From positions 11,337,001-11,401,000 of the forward strand of contig OX359280.1 of NCBI GenBank assembly GCA_947179155.2: a stretch of 64,000 nt of DNA, written 5' to 3'. The notes below the pieces were generated by a model that saw only the letters and a program-made list of their open reading frames with translations, had not been told where the DNA came from and ran no database searches. This DNA is from Hedera helix. Taxonomy: Eukaryota; Streptophyta; Magnoliopsida; Apiales; Araliaceae. Shown here one piece after another: positions 23,816 through 35,389 of this stretch (positions are counted from its first letter, which is position 1; every line of letters starts with the position of its first letter). The translations under genes and the position numbers were made by a program.

Positions 23816-24348
23816 AATGAGTTTGATATTCATAAAGTGAAAAAGTGAAGAGATGCAATAACTAAAGGTGCATATCTCTTGGGACATGTTTTGAAAGATG
23901 AAGAAAATATGTAAATAAACTGTGCAGATCTTATTCTCTATCTCCGTAAATGAGTTATTTGCTTAAAAGCGCTTAAGTGATTTTAATCTTTGTTTTTCTT
24001 AACTAAATTATGTGCTTAGTCATCTAATCCAAGTTCTGTGTTCAAAGCTGGACAAATATTTTGGCAAACTTCACTAGAAAACACTTAATAACTTCAGTAA
24101 TTCACTTGCTCTATTTACAAGATAATCATTGATTATTTGGAACCATAATTGAAGATCCCTTCTAATTTACTCATTTTCTGAAAAAAAGAAAAGAAAATAC
24201 CTTTAGAATCAAATTGGGCCATGTTTTTTAGTGTTTCAATTATTAGAAGTGCACTTCTTAAACTATTTCTGTTGTAACGTACTCATTTCTCGACTACTTT
24301 ATCACGTTACATCATGAATATTACTTTTTGTTTGGAAAATTTTTGCAG

Positions 24349-25441
24349 GAACGAAGCGAGATTTATCGCAAAATTTGTTAGTCAACTTGAAGTAAACTTG
24401 AGATCCTTGAATGTTCCCGAGTCTTCAGTCAGAGTAGATTCTAATTTTAACTGCATAAATACATTACTGAGCATTGGATCTGATGATGTACGTACAATTG
24501 GGATCTATGGGATGGGTGGAATTGGTAAAACAACCGTTTCCAAAGATGTATACTATAAATATTTAAACCACTTTGAAGGCAGTGCTTTTGTTGAGGATAT
24601 CAAAGATGTTTCAAAACAACCAGGTGGTATACTTCGTTTACAAGAGAAGCTTCTCAGTCAACTTCAGAAAAAAGAAATTAAGCTTTCTAATAGTGGTGAA
24701 GGAATCAATTGTATAAAAAAAATCTGTTCTAAAAGGGTTTTAATGCTACTTGATGATTTGGACGACTTTGATCAGATAAAAAAATTAGTAGGACATAAGA
24801 GATGGTTCAGTGCAGGAAGTAGAGTCATCATTGTTACAAGAGATGCGAAGCTGCTTAAAGAAGTGCAAGTAGATCATACATACGAAATGAAGGTATTGAA
24901 TGAGGATGAGTCTTTGGAGCTCTTTAGGTGGCATGCATTTGGAGAAGGCATTCCATTTCTATCTGAAGATTACAAATGGCTTTCAATAGAAACAACAACA
25001 TATTGTGGAGGCCTTCCATTAGCTCTTGAGGTTATAGGTCGTTATATGCTTGGTTTGACGTTGTCGTCTTGGAAAATTGCCTTAGAGGAGTTTTGCAAAT
25101 ATCCCGAAAAGAATATTCTGGATAGGCTTAAAATAAGCTATGATGCACTCAGCGAACATGGAAAGAAAATCTTCCTTGATGTTGCATGCATTTTCATTGG
25201 ATGGGACAAAGATTATTTAGTTAAGTTTTGGGATGGTTGTGAGTTCTCCCCTGAAAATAGTATTAGGGAGTTGTTGTACAAGTGTTTATTAAAAGTTGAT
25301 GAGAAAAATTGTTTAAGGATGCATGATCATCTTCGTGATATGGGCAGAGCAATTGTTCTTGAAGCATCTGACCGCTCACTTGAAAAGCACAGTCGAGTGT
25401 GGATTCGTGAGAAAGTACGTGAACTGCTAGAACACCCGAAG
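24349..25441 (+). pseudogene. TNL exon 2: intact NB-ARC domain
   Basis: Begins after ttgcag with NEARFIAKFVSQ, the usual start of this exon, and is open to the donor at 25441|gtaaaa. All NB-ARC motifs are present in order: P-loop GMGGIGKTT (about 24508-24535), kinase-2 LMLLDDLDD, RNBS-B GSRVIIVTRD, GLPLAL, and MHD in CLRMHDHLRDMGR (about 25314-25352). The domain acts as an ADP/ATP switch in plant immune receptors. It contains no stop or frameshift, in contrast to exon 1. An ATG lies at 24314 within the intron end, so an independent NB-ARC-only product is formally possible, but nothing shows it is expressed. Confidence 0.9.
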
Positions 25442-25555
25442 GTAAAAACAAAGCTTGTAATCTCTTGCAGTTAAAGATTTACCATGTTAGAAATTATCGT
25501 AATTTATTTGAAATTTAGAACATATAATTCCCACACTCACCCTACTCTTACTCAG

Positions 25556-25831
25556 GGAGCAGAAGCGGTTGAAGGAATTAGCTTAGATCTCTCCAATTTA
25601 CAGTCTATTGATTTGGAGACCAAAACCTTTGAAGTGATGCACCAGTTACGATTTCTTCTAATCAACAATGTTCGTGTTACTGGATCCTTTGAACATTTAT
25701 TTGGAAAGCTAAGGTGGCTTAGTTGGCAATACTGTCCTTTGAAGAGTTTACCCACGGATTTTCATCCTAAAAAACTTGTTGGGCTTGACTTGAAATACAG
25801 CAAAATAAAAAAACTGTGGGAGGGGGTGAAG
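25556..25831 (+). pseudogene. TNL exon 3: NB-LRR linker and first LRRs
   Basis: Starts after ctcag with GAEAVEGISLDLSN, the typical post-MHD exon start of TNLs. It ends KKLWEGVK|gtatga. The LRR-like phrases LRFLLINNVRV, LRWLSWQYCPLKSLPTDF and LVGLDLKYSKIKKLW are present. Open, phase 0 at both ends. Confidence 0.9.
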
Positions 25832-25951
25832 GTATGAGAGTTTCCTCTCTTTATTTAGGTCTTACGTTTAAATCTTGCTCCATAATTTTATTTTTATTTT
25901 GGGAAAGTGTGATTAAACATACTAATTTCAAATTTTTGCGCTTTTGCAAAG

Positions 25952-26201
25952 CATCTAAACAATCTGAAGATCCTAGATCTCTCATACTGTAAGTCCTTGG
26001 TGGAGACCCCAAATTTTACTGGTGTTCAAAGTCTTGAGCGCTTAATGCTTAGAGATTGCAAAAGATTGTCAACGATTGATCCATCAATTTGCGAGCTGAG
26101 ATCACTAGAAGAACTGCATCTGGAGGGCTGCGCATGTCTGGAACAAATGCCGGAGCAATTGGGAAATATGGAAAGCTTGAAGACTTTGAATGTAAGTTAT
26201 A
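25952..26201 (+). pseudogene. TNL LRR exon 4, first piece (ends at LTR A)
   Basis: Starts after gcaaag with HLNNLKILDLSYCKSLVETP. LRR repeats continue (LERLMLRDCKRLSTI, LEELHLEGCACLEQMPEQL) to TLNVSY, where the solo LTR begins at 26202. The last five bases, ttata (26197-26201), are the target duplication. The frame is open. Confidence 0.9.
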
Positions 26202-27484
26202 TGTGAGGATCCAAATTTTCAGGATTTATTTAATAATATTAAATGAGAATTTAATTAATAAAATTATCAAGGTTATTTAAATTAATGTGATTTAAGATAT
26301 GTGATGAGATTTAATTAGTAAATTAAATTTGCACAGAGATCATGACGAATTGTGTTAATTTAAAATAATTGGAAAGTAAATAAATTGTTTAAAAACAATT
26401 TATGAAGAATAAGAGAAATTTCTTGTAAAGGCACAATACAATTGTTATGGAAATACGAAAATTATATTTAAATGATGTTATGTGGTAATGTGAAATATAT
26501 GATTTAGATATGTATATATATACATTTGTATATATATAAAGGTGCATGTATAATTGATAATTATAAATTTTATTAATTATGAAAATTAAGGGATTAATAA
26601 TTAAATTAATCCGGAAATTTATGAAAGGTTAATGAGGAAGTTAGAAAAATTAGAAATATTGATTATTTAATTAATCAATAAATATGGTGAAGGTTTAAAG
26701 ATTATTTAAGAGGAGGAAGTAATTTTTATAAATTATATACTAATAAAGTATATAATTTATATAAGGAAATTAAAGTAAAATATTAATGGAAAAATAATTA
26801 TATAAATTATATAAGAATTATTATATAATTTGTATAAGATGATTAAACTAATGAGAGGATTAATAAATGTATAATTTTGGAGGAATTTAAGAATTTTTTT
26901 AAGAAAGGAGAATGTAAATATATAAATTATATAATATTAAATTATATAATTTATATATAAAGAAGTTAGTAATAAATAGTAAAGAAATGAATAATAAATA
27001 AGATAAATGAATGTTTTAAGTTATTAAAAATTATGTTTATGTATAATGAAATTATTATGACTTTTATGAAGGATAATATTTCGAAAACATGAACATGTTA
27101 ATGTAACATGTTGTCCAAGTAACGGAGTGAAAAATTATGAAAAATAATTTTTATAAGTCATATGAATTATTTTATGATTTTTGGAGGTATAAATTACCTC
27201 ATTTAATTACATGCATGTCATTATGCGTATACATAATTTGTCATGTAAAGTACCCAACAGAGGTACTAATATTATTTATAAATCATATTATGATTTTTAG
27301 TGAATTAAAATAAATATTTTATAAACATTATATAAAATATTTATTACACGAATAATTACTTAATGTATTAAATAAGTAATTAAGCATGACCTTTGGGGCT
27401 TATCCGAAATAAGTCGGTGGTGGCATTCGTTGGATAAGTCGGTGGACTTATTAAGTTGGCAAAACTTAGTTAAATGCTTTTGGT

Positions 27485-27491
27485 TATAAAA
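27485..27491 (+). promoter_or_regulatory. TATA box of LTR A
   Basis: tataaaa in ggttataaaagc, at the position equivalent to tataaaa at 50699-50705 in LTR B. Confidence 0.55.
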
Positions 27492-27899
27492 GCAAAAGAT
27501 TTAAAGGAAAAGAGAAACAAGAAAAAGAAACCAGAAAGCAAACATATTCTCTCTTTTTCCTTCTTCCAACTGTAGCTAACACCACCGCCAGAAATCATCA
27601 TCACCGGGAAGAAAAGAAAATATTTGGCACCAACAAAGGTGATCAACAAGCTTCAAGGAAGGAGTTTTAAGGTATAAATTAATTAATTTAGTTTATTTTG
27701 TGTATTATTGGAAATGAAATAATTTTGTAGAAAATTTGTAAATAATTAATATAATTATTCTAAATAATTTTAGAATGCATATATATGAATTATGTGATTT
27801 TTAGAATAATTTTGTGGTGAAAAAGTGGATTAAAAATGGAAATTGTTGGAAGTTGGCGTATTGTTGATGGTTGAAGAAGATGAACAGTAAAAGGGTCGA

Positions 27900-28300
27900 C
27901 TGCGCATTGCGCGCGGTCAGTTTTTTTGTCCCGCCCAGATAAAAACGATGCCGTTTTGGGCGTGTAGGCAGGTCGCGCCATGTGCGAAAGAAATTTATAG
28001 AAGAAGGGATGAAACGATGCCGTTTTGGGCGTGTAGGCAGGTCGCGCCATGCGTGAAAGAAATTTATGGAAGAAGGGATGAAACGACGCCGTTTGGCGTC
28101 GACTGTGGAGGGGCCGTGCGCCATACGCGGCCGACGCAATGGGCGGAAATGACGAAAATACCCCTGACCTTTTCAGATTATACCGAACATGTCCTAACGT
28201 TGCTGAAATTACTAAAATGCCCCTGGACTTTCCGGAAAATTCCGGTTTTGTCACTAATGGCCCTAAAATCACTAAAATGCCCCCAAAAAATGAATTTTAA
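27900..28300 (+). repeat. GC-rich motif block and 69-bp tandem repeats in LTR A
   Basis: A unit of exactly 69 bp beginning aaacgatgccgttttgggcg starts at 27943, 28012 and (partly, as aaacgacgccgttt) 28081. gcgcattgcgcg lies just before. After 28145 a looser unit with aatgcccctggactttccgg recurs two or three times. Confidence 0.85.
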
Positions 28301-28953
28301 TTAAATAAATGTTTAAAAATAATAGAAAATTATAAAAAATACTAAAAATATAGAAATGATGTTTGGGCATTAAATTTAATATTTTTGTAAAAATATTAAA
28401 TATTGGGGATTAATATTTAAATATTAATCCATTAAGTTTAAAAGTTAGAAAATGGTTAAATAAAATTTTCGGACAACCAGAAATGTTAAAATTTATCCGA
28501 TGAGCCGTGTTGTCCGAAGTGAAGGAGTTGATATTAAGTTATATTAATATTTAAGGGACGAGGTTAATATAATTAATCATATAAATTAATAATTGGCCCA
28601 GAGATGATATCAATTAAGTAAATTAATATCATAAAGAGATAAATAATTATTATTTGATTATTTTATGATCATAGGTTGATCGAGTTAAGGGTTTGAGCTA
28701 TCAATTTAAATAATTGGACGACAAGCAAGTTCTTCAGTCATTTACTGTTAAATTGTTGCCGGTTATATGTTAATACTTGTTTAAATATATATAAATTATG
28801 TGTTCTGTGATCTGTGGCTAATATGACAACTATGTGTATTTTGTGCAATGATGTGAGATATATTGATATAGTAGAAGCACAAGCACATGATGTATGACAC
28901 ACACAGAGCATGTTAAGGTATGTGCTACGTGAAGCATAAACTGTTGAACTTGT

Positions 28954-28969
28954 TGAGCCGTTGTGCTCA
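28954..28969 (+). other. U5 stem-loop in LTR A
   Basis: TGAGC-cgttgt-GCTCA forms a perfect 5-bp stem with a 6-base loop, about 615 bp before the LTR end. The same word occurs in LTRs B and D and, with a longer loop, in C. Confidence 0.5.
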
Positions 28970-29588
28970 TTTCTTGCTTAAAATAAACTTTTGCAGGTTA
29001 AGAAATGAATCTCAGAAATATCGGATTATATTAGAGATGGATCAACTAAAAAGGTTGTGAATGTTATTGTTATATTTTCAATAACATAATTTAATGTGGA
29101 TACATGTGTTAAGTTTATATTGATGTTTCGTATGTACATATATGTTGAATCCAGACATGATAAGTAAAGTTAAATTTCAAACCGTAATTGTACTAGATAG
29201 ATGTTACGATAGAGATTATTAAATGGTTGAATTATGAATTATGAAATAAAGAATAATTGTGGAAATATAATCAACATTAAATTTGAAAGTTGAGCTTTAT
29301 GGTACATGAAGGAAAGAAAAAGTAAAGGTTGCGATCCAGGGACTAGGATCGAAATGTAATGATTTTAGATATTCAAATATTTTAACAAAATGATTGAGGA
29401 AAGAAGAAAAAGAAAAATTTTATATCGAAAAATTGGTACTTGATGATTTTAAAATCAGTTTAATGGATGAAAGAAGAAAATCAAAGATTTATTAACGGAC
29501 TGAAATTTGGACGTAAGGCAAATGATGTTTAATAAACATGAAATTTAAGGTAGTAAAGTGGGTCGAATTTCGGGGTCGTTACATTATA

Positions 29589-30363
29589 CATGGCTTGAAG
29601 GGTTACCTGATTCAATAGGACAATTAAGTAGGCTGGTTCACTTAAGTTTGGAATGTTGTGAGCAACTTAGAACTCTTCCCACCTCTATTTGCAATTTGAT
29701 ATCACTAGAAGAATTAGATATCCGTGGTTGCACAAATCTGGACGAATTTCCTAAGAAGTTGGGGGATTTGAATTACTTGCTTAGCTTGGATCTTAGGTTT
29801 TGCGGAATTACAAATCTTCCGAGAAGCATGTTCGAATTGGGATCGCTAAGAAAGTTATATAACAATGGTTCCTCAAATCTGCACAGATTGCCCGAGCGAT
29901 TGGGGGATATGAAATGCTTGCTTGACTTGGAAATAAGTGGTCAAAGTAACCTTACAAATCTTCCGGAAAGCATTTGCAATCTGAAGGCACTAAAAAAATT
30001 AAATTTTAAAGGTTGCTCAAAGCTGGAACGATTGTCGGAGGAATTGGGAAATTTGAAATGCTTGTTGGACTTGGATTTAAGTAAGTGCAAGAACCTTATA
30101 AATCTTCCAGCAAGCACTTGCAATATGACGTCACTAGAAAAATTAAGTGTCAATAGCTGCTCAAATCTATAACGATTGAGAATTGGAAAAGGTTAAGGAC
30201 TTTGGATGCAGGTAAAACAGGGCTTGAAGGATTACCTGATTCAATAGGACATTTAAGTAGTCTAGTTCACTTACATTTGAGTGAGTGTAAGAACCATATA
30301 AATCTTCCCGACTGCATTTGCGATTTATCATCTCTAGAAGTATTAAATATCTTTGACTGCTTT
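29589..30363 (+). pseudogene. TNL LRR exon 4, second piece (stop and frameshift)
   Basis: Resumes in frame after LTR A with TWLEGLPDSIGQLSRLVHLS and continues as regular LRRs of the LxxLPxSIxxLxxL kind. An in-frame TAA at 30170-30172 and a frameshift between there and about 30185 break it. Repeats continue in the next frame (GLEGLPDSIGHLSSLVHL, LSSLEVLNIFDCF) up to LTR F. The last five bases, gcttt (30359-30363), are the F target duplication. Confidence 0.9.
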
Positions 30364-31744
30364 TGTGACACCCCCAAATCTAGGCCCACACAGACCAAAG
30401 TTGAGTTGTCAAAAGACTACAACAAAATTATTACAAAGTAGTACAACGTTCAACAGTACAGTGTATAATAATACACAACTAAGTCTTCATTATTATTATC
30501 ACACTTATTTTATAACACGTGAAGACTATAATAGTTATCCCTTGGACTCTCACTCCATTCCCCGGCTAGACCCAGCTACGTTCTCATTTCCTATTGAAAA
30601 ACAATGGAACAAAAGAAAGGGTGAACTCAAATAGCCCAGTAAAGAATATCATGACTAAGATAATGACGAATAAATTATCATTAGCCTTCAACAGTTGAGT
30701 TCTTGATAGAATACAATAGACTACAAGGTTTATATCAAAAACTGTAGTTAAATTCTTGAACAATGTTCAGATCAATAATAGCAGCGGAATGAGCAATCTA
30801 TTAGAAGAATAATGCAGACTATAATGTCCACTCGCTTCTCTTTTTGGTAAAAATATCATCAACTTTTATCATCTGAAATACCATTAGTCATGATAATAAA
30901 AATTTACAGTTCCTGGTCATAATCATGCAAATCAACAGTTCATCTTTGCACTATGGGCCAAAGATATTCAATATAGCACCAGCGGTCATGATTATACCAG
31001 ATTCAGCCTTTGGTCATAATCATACCAAACAACAGTTCATCTATGCACTACGGGCCAAAGAGAACTTTCACCACGTGCCATAAAAGACACCGAACAGATG
31101 TATCGCCTTTAACCTATTATATCGCCTTTAACCTAACATCTGTTCAACAATTATATCGTATATGTGCCCCCGGCCACAGATATTCACAACAACTTGATTC
31201 TTGAAGATTAATACAAATAACAGTGATACGAATGATGAACAGAAGAAATAGGATAAACAATAAGTATCGGAAGTTTACTTTGTGCAGATTCAAATAATGT
31301 CCAAATTGTCAACATGATGTGGAGTGAAATTTAAAAATGATATTCAAGATCCACAGTTCAGAATAATGGTTACAATTCAATAGAAAGGTTCAGAAAATAG
31401 GAAGGTTCAGTTGAAATAATGAAGTTCAACTATTATGGAACATATAATATTTTCAGGAATTATAGAAGCAATAGTTCCATAATAAGTTTCAATTTAGGAG
31501 TATGAAAGAAAATAATATCCCTTACCGTAGCAGGTTAGATTAACAAAAGGTGAAGAAAATTAATATCCCTTACCATAGAAAGTTTGAATAATGGAAGATG
31601 AAAAAGATGGTATCCCTTATGAGTATAAAGGAAAATAATAACATTTACGAATATGAAAGAAAATGATATTACAAATGAATATAGAATAAAAGTGTCATGC
31701 GATAATTCGTGTAGATAAATTATTTCCACACGAGACAAATAAAA

Positions 31745-31940
31745 AAAGTTATTCACCAACAGGCGGTAGTCCGCACAGTAAGGTTATTCCCACAATTTAA
31801 TAAAATTTGAATACGAAGAGTTATTCACCAAACAGACGATAATCCGTGCCGTAAGGTTATTCTCAGGGATTAATAAGGAATGAATACGATAGGTTATTCA
31901 CCAACAGGCGGTAATCCGCGCCGTAAGGTTACTCCCACAA
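31745..31940. repeat. Three hairpin-bearing repeats in LTR F
   Basis: Counterparts of 9238-9432: ttattcaccaacaggcggta and relatives at about 31750, 31820 and 31893. Several copies have lost the gcgg/ccgc pairing (gacgataatccgtg, gcggtaatccgcg). Confidence 0.8.
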
Positions 31941-32237
31941 TTTAATATATGGAAATAAATGGCACAAGAAAGAAACGATATTATTTTCGAGAATCAAAGA
32001 ATGATAATCCCTTACCGTGGTAAGTTTAAATAATAGAATATGAAAGAAGATGATATTCCTTACCTTAACACGTGACTGGATATTGATTTAAATGAGGTTG
32101 ATCAACTTGAAAAATTTCTGCACTCCTTTTGGCTTTCAAACACTCAAAATAGTCTTACTATTCTCAGAGAAAACTCATAAAATTCTTATAGAAAAATTTT
32201 ATGTTTTAGGTGTGATTTTTCTATTCAGCTGAGCAAG

Positions 32238-32246
32238 CTATTTATA
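32238..32246 (-). promoter_or_regulatory. TATA box of LTR F
   Basis: ctatttata reads TATAAATAG on the minus strand, the homologue of 9756-9764. Confidence 0.5.
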
Positions 32247-32469
32247 GGAGAATGGAAAGCACTGTGTGGTAGGTGAGATCATGCCATTGTTGAATTCGTT
32301 CAGCACGTCAGTGCTGAATTCGTTTAGCATGCACGTTTCTGAAATTTTAATTTCATATAAAACAAAACCTTATTATAATATTCATAATAAAACAAATAAC
32401 TTTATATATTATATTAATAATAAAAATTTATATATTATATTATATTATATTTATATAAAATATTATTAT

Positions 32470-32635
32470 TTTTTTTCTCTCTCTCTTCCTTTCTCCTTTC
32501 TCTTTCTCTCTTTTCTTTATCTCTCTCTCTCTTTTTCCTCTCCTTCTCTCTTTCTTTCTCCAGCAACTTTCTCTCTCTCTATTTCTCTTTCTCTCTCTCT
32601 TCCTCTTTTCCTCTCTCTCCCTCTTTTCTTCATTT
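32470..32635. repeat. CT-rich low-complexity tract in LTR F
   Basis: About 165 bp of ctctctc, ttctc and ttcctc words, absent from LTR E at the equivalent place. The ORFs on both strands here are artefacts. Confidence 0.85.
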
Positions 32636-33441
32636 CCTACGCCATTTTCCTCCATTGGCCCCCACCAATATATATTATTATTATAATAATCAAAATACCT
32701 ACTATCAATACAATAATTAAGGTAATATTACAACAGTGATAATAATAATTCAACGATAATGTAAGAAACATGTTACAGATTATTATTAATTTAATAATAT
32801 AAATTATTGTGTATTTGCTACTGTGACAATTATTATGTTCAATAATTTTAAACTACAGTGCACCAACAATTATTGAGTCAATGATATGAAATACAGTGTA
32901 ATGACAATTATTGAATCAATAATACAAAATACTGTGTAGCAACAATTATTGAATTGATAACATAAAATGTTATGCAGTGATAATTATTGATGAAATGATG
33001 CGCAACAATTACGGTGTCAATTATCAGACCAATAATATGAGACACTGTGCAATACTGTGTGCTACTGTAGAGTACCGTGTGTTACAGAAAAATACCATAA
33101 ATTACCGTATGCCACTATTCTTTTATCACCGGTATTTTAACAGTTAACACCGTTGACTATTTTTATTTAAAAATGTTACTTCTGTCGTTTTCTATATCCG
33201 ACAAATATTCCGTTGTGGGGTCCACCAATAATTAGTTATTTCGGCGCCGTCGTACGGCCCGAATATTCCCCGACAAAATGAATATTCCCCGACAAAACGA
33301 ATATTGTCCGACAAAATAAAATTTGCACATAACATCTTTAACTTTCAATTTTGTCAATTTAACCACTTACTGTTTCATGAAAAAAATATATGAAGAAAAA
33401 TTAAATTTTATATTTCATAAAATTCGGGGTCTTACAGCTTT

Positions 33442-33590
33442 CGACTGCAACAATTGCCGGATCGATTGGGGAATATGGTAAGCTTAAGGAATCTAGATGA
33501 ATGTGGTATCGGGTATCAACAGTTACCTGATTCTATCAAAAATCTTAGGAAACTTGAAAGGTTAGCTCTAAGTTTTTCGCATAAAGGTCC
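33442..33590 (+). pseudogene. TNL LRR exon 4, third piece
   Basis: After the duplicated gcttt the frame continues with RLQQLPDRLGNMVSLRNL and QQLPDSIKNLRKLERLALSF, ending in a stop just past 33590. Removing LTR F and one gcttt joins this piece in frame to IFDCF at 30363. The exon is lost into the Athila-like element that follows. Confidence 0.85.
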
Positions 33591-34365
33591 TTAGTTAAGC
33601 GTGATAGAGTTAAATTATATGACATCTTTATTCCCTAATACTTAGTTTTTATATTTATTGTATGCTTAAATGTTTAATTATTTAGTTTATTTTGGTTTTA
33701 ATAGGTTTTATAGGATTTTAGTTAATTTGTGTTAATTTAGGTAATTTTATATTTCTTTTTATTTATGTGTTTTTATTTCTTTTTAGTGTTTTAGGTGTTT
33801 TATTAATCATTATGTGTTTTTATTATTTTTAGTATATTTATTTATTTTTATTTTATTTTGTAGGAAAATAAAAGTTCAAATGGCGAAATGGTAATTAAAT
33901 GAAGTTTGATGGCAATTTAGTAAATAGATGCAGTTGAGAAGGACCGCGCCATGCGCGCAAACATTCGGCAGGAACAGGATTTCGCGCATTGCGCGAGGAG
34001 CAGAACTGTCTAGAGAAAACGGCGTCGTTTTTGGCTTGGGAAGGCAAAGCAGTTCGCGCAATGCGCGGCCGCGGGCGTTTGGCACAGGCGCGTGGATGAC
34101 ACGCGCCAACGGTAATAAAGAAAAAGCGGCTGACGCGTGGCGGCTGGCGGCTGTCTCTCCTCTTTCTCTCTCTATGCGTGGCGGCTGGTAGGGGTGTAAA
34201 CGGATATAAACGGATACGGATATAGTAGTATCCGTATCCGTATCCGAAAAATTAATTCGCTATCCGTATCCGGAGGATTTTAAAAATTATATCCGTATCC
34301 GGTATTCGAAAAAATATCCGAATACGGATAATATCCGTTTCCGTTTATATCCGGATTCGATTATG

Positions 34366-34430
34366 TAATATAATAATAATAATAATAAAACAAAAATAAC
34401 AATAACAATAACAATAATAATAATAATAAT

Positions 34431-34483
<53 letters not shown>

Positions 34484-34545
34484 TAAAAGTAATAATAATG
34501 ATAATGATAATGATAATGACAAGAATAATAATTATAATAATAATG

Positions 34546-34583
<38 letters not shown>

Positions 34584-34619
34584 AATGTTAATAATAATAA
34601 TAATTATAACAATAATAAT

Positions 34620-34654
<35 letters not shown>

Positions 34655-34664
34655 CAACAATAAC

Positions 34665-34728
<64 letters not shown>

Positions 34729-35057
34729 TTGACAATATTAATAATTATAATAATGGTAATAATAATAACTATTATTATTATAATAATTATAATAATAATT
34801 ATTATTATGTTAATAATAATAACGATAATAATAATAATAATTATAATATTAATAATAATTATAAAAATAATAATAATTATTATAATAATAATAACAATAG
34901 TAATAACAACAACAACAACAATAAGAATAATAATAACAATAATTATAATAATAATTATTATTATAATAATAATAACAACAACAACAAAAACAATAATAAC
35001 AATAATAATAATTATTGTGATAATAATAATAATAATTATTATTATTATGATAGTAAA

Positions 35058-35131
<74 letters not shown>
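34366..35131. repeat. Compound TAA/ATT microsatellite, about 765 bp
   Basis: Mostly aat/aac triplets, switching to pure (att)n in the last 70 bases, so the strand of the repeat inverts along its length. Long poly-Ile and poly-Asn ORFs on both strands are artefacts. Confidence 0.95.
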
Positions 35132-35132
<1 letters not shown>

Positions 35133-35350
35133 GTGGTGGTATGGTGAATTATGATAATTGTTATTGATAATTGTAAGTTTTGTAGACATGTTTAAATTTT
35201 TCTGGATATCTATTTTTAAAAGAAAATTAATTATTATGGCGGTGTGGTGAATTATGATAATTGTTATTTGTGATTGTAAGTTATTTAGATTGTATAGCGT
35301 CTTTAAGTGTTGTAGTATTTTTCGAATTTTAATCTAATTTTTCGTTACGT

Positions 35351-35379
35351 CGTGCCTTCAGACACGGGCAATTACTAGT
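35351..35379 (+). mobile_element. Helitron-like 3' terminus
   Basis: Hairpin cgtgccttcagacacg followed by ggcaattaCTAGT: a stem-loop, then CTAG and T, the Helitron 3' signature. It resembles the minus-strand end at 42256-42284, including the preceding agtatttttcgaattttaat phrase. The 5' end was not located. Confidence 0.6.
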
Positions 35380-35389
35380 ACATATTAAT

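Larger units (their letters stand above)
21057..24348 (+). other. TNL intron 1 with internal duplications
   Basis: A 3.3-kb intron from gtaaac to ttgcag. Several phrases recur: the block at 22170-22395 is repeated at 22410-22600 and partly at 23990-24170 (ttcaagggtgcacaaaattg and neighbours). 21620-21690 resembles 22640-22710. 22960-23020 resembles 24200-24265. The intron thus grew by duplicating kilobase-scale modules. A possible transposon lies at 23046-23815. Confidence 0.7.
26202..29583 (+). mobile_element. Solo LTR A, Tekay/Del-like, TSD ttata
   Basis: Runs tgtgaggatccaaattttca to cgaatttcggggtcgttaca, 3382 bp, flanked by exact ttata duplications (26197-26201 and 29584-29588). There is no internal region or second LTR, so it is a solo LTR. 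It contains TATAAAA at 27485-27491, the GC-rich motif block (27900-28140), short repeats with aaaatgcccctgg, and the U5 hairpin at 28954-28969. It is highly similar to LTR B (49404-52842) throughout and to inverted LTR D. It sits inside the LRR exon in the sense orientation. Confidence 0.92.
30364..33436 (-). mobile_element. Solo LTR F, same family as E, TSD gcttt
   Basis: The plus strand runs tgtgacaccccc to ggggtcttaca, 3073 bp, flanked by exact gcttt (30359-30363 and 33437-33441). It is very similar to LTR E for most of its length and inserted antisense to the resistance gene. The minus-strand TATAAATAG is the complement of 32238-32246. It is longer than E partly because of a CT-rich tract (32470-32630). 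Solo LTR. Confidence 0.92.

Noticed and set aside
25263..25451. Minus-strand ORF opposite the NB-ARC exon
   Set aside because: Shadow of the plus-strand exon.
27790..28304. ORFs on both strands with repeated PAYTPKTASFHPFF or GRRDETMPFWACRQVAP segments
   Set aside because: Produced by the 69-bp tandem repeat within LTR A; 69 is a multiple of 3, so all frames look open.
32266..32739. 157-codon ORF in LTR F and its antisense Glu/Arg-rich ORF
   Set aside because: Low-complexity CT tract inside a solo LTR.
34287..35189. Long poly-Ile/poly-Asn ORFs on both strands
   Set aside because: They are translations of the TAA/ATT microsatellite.
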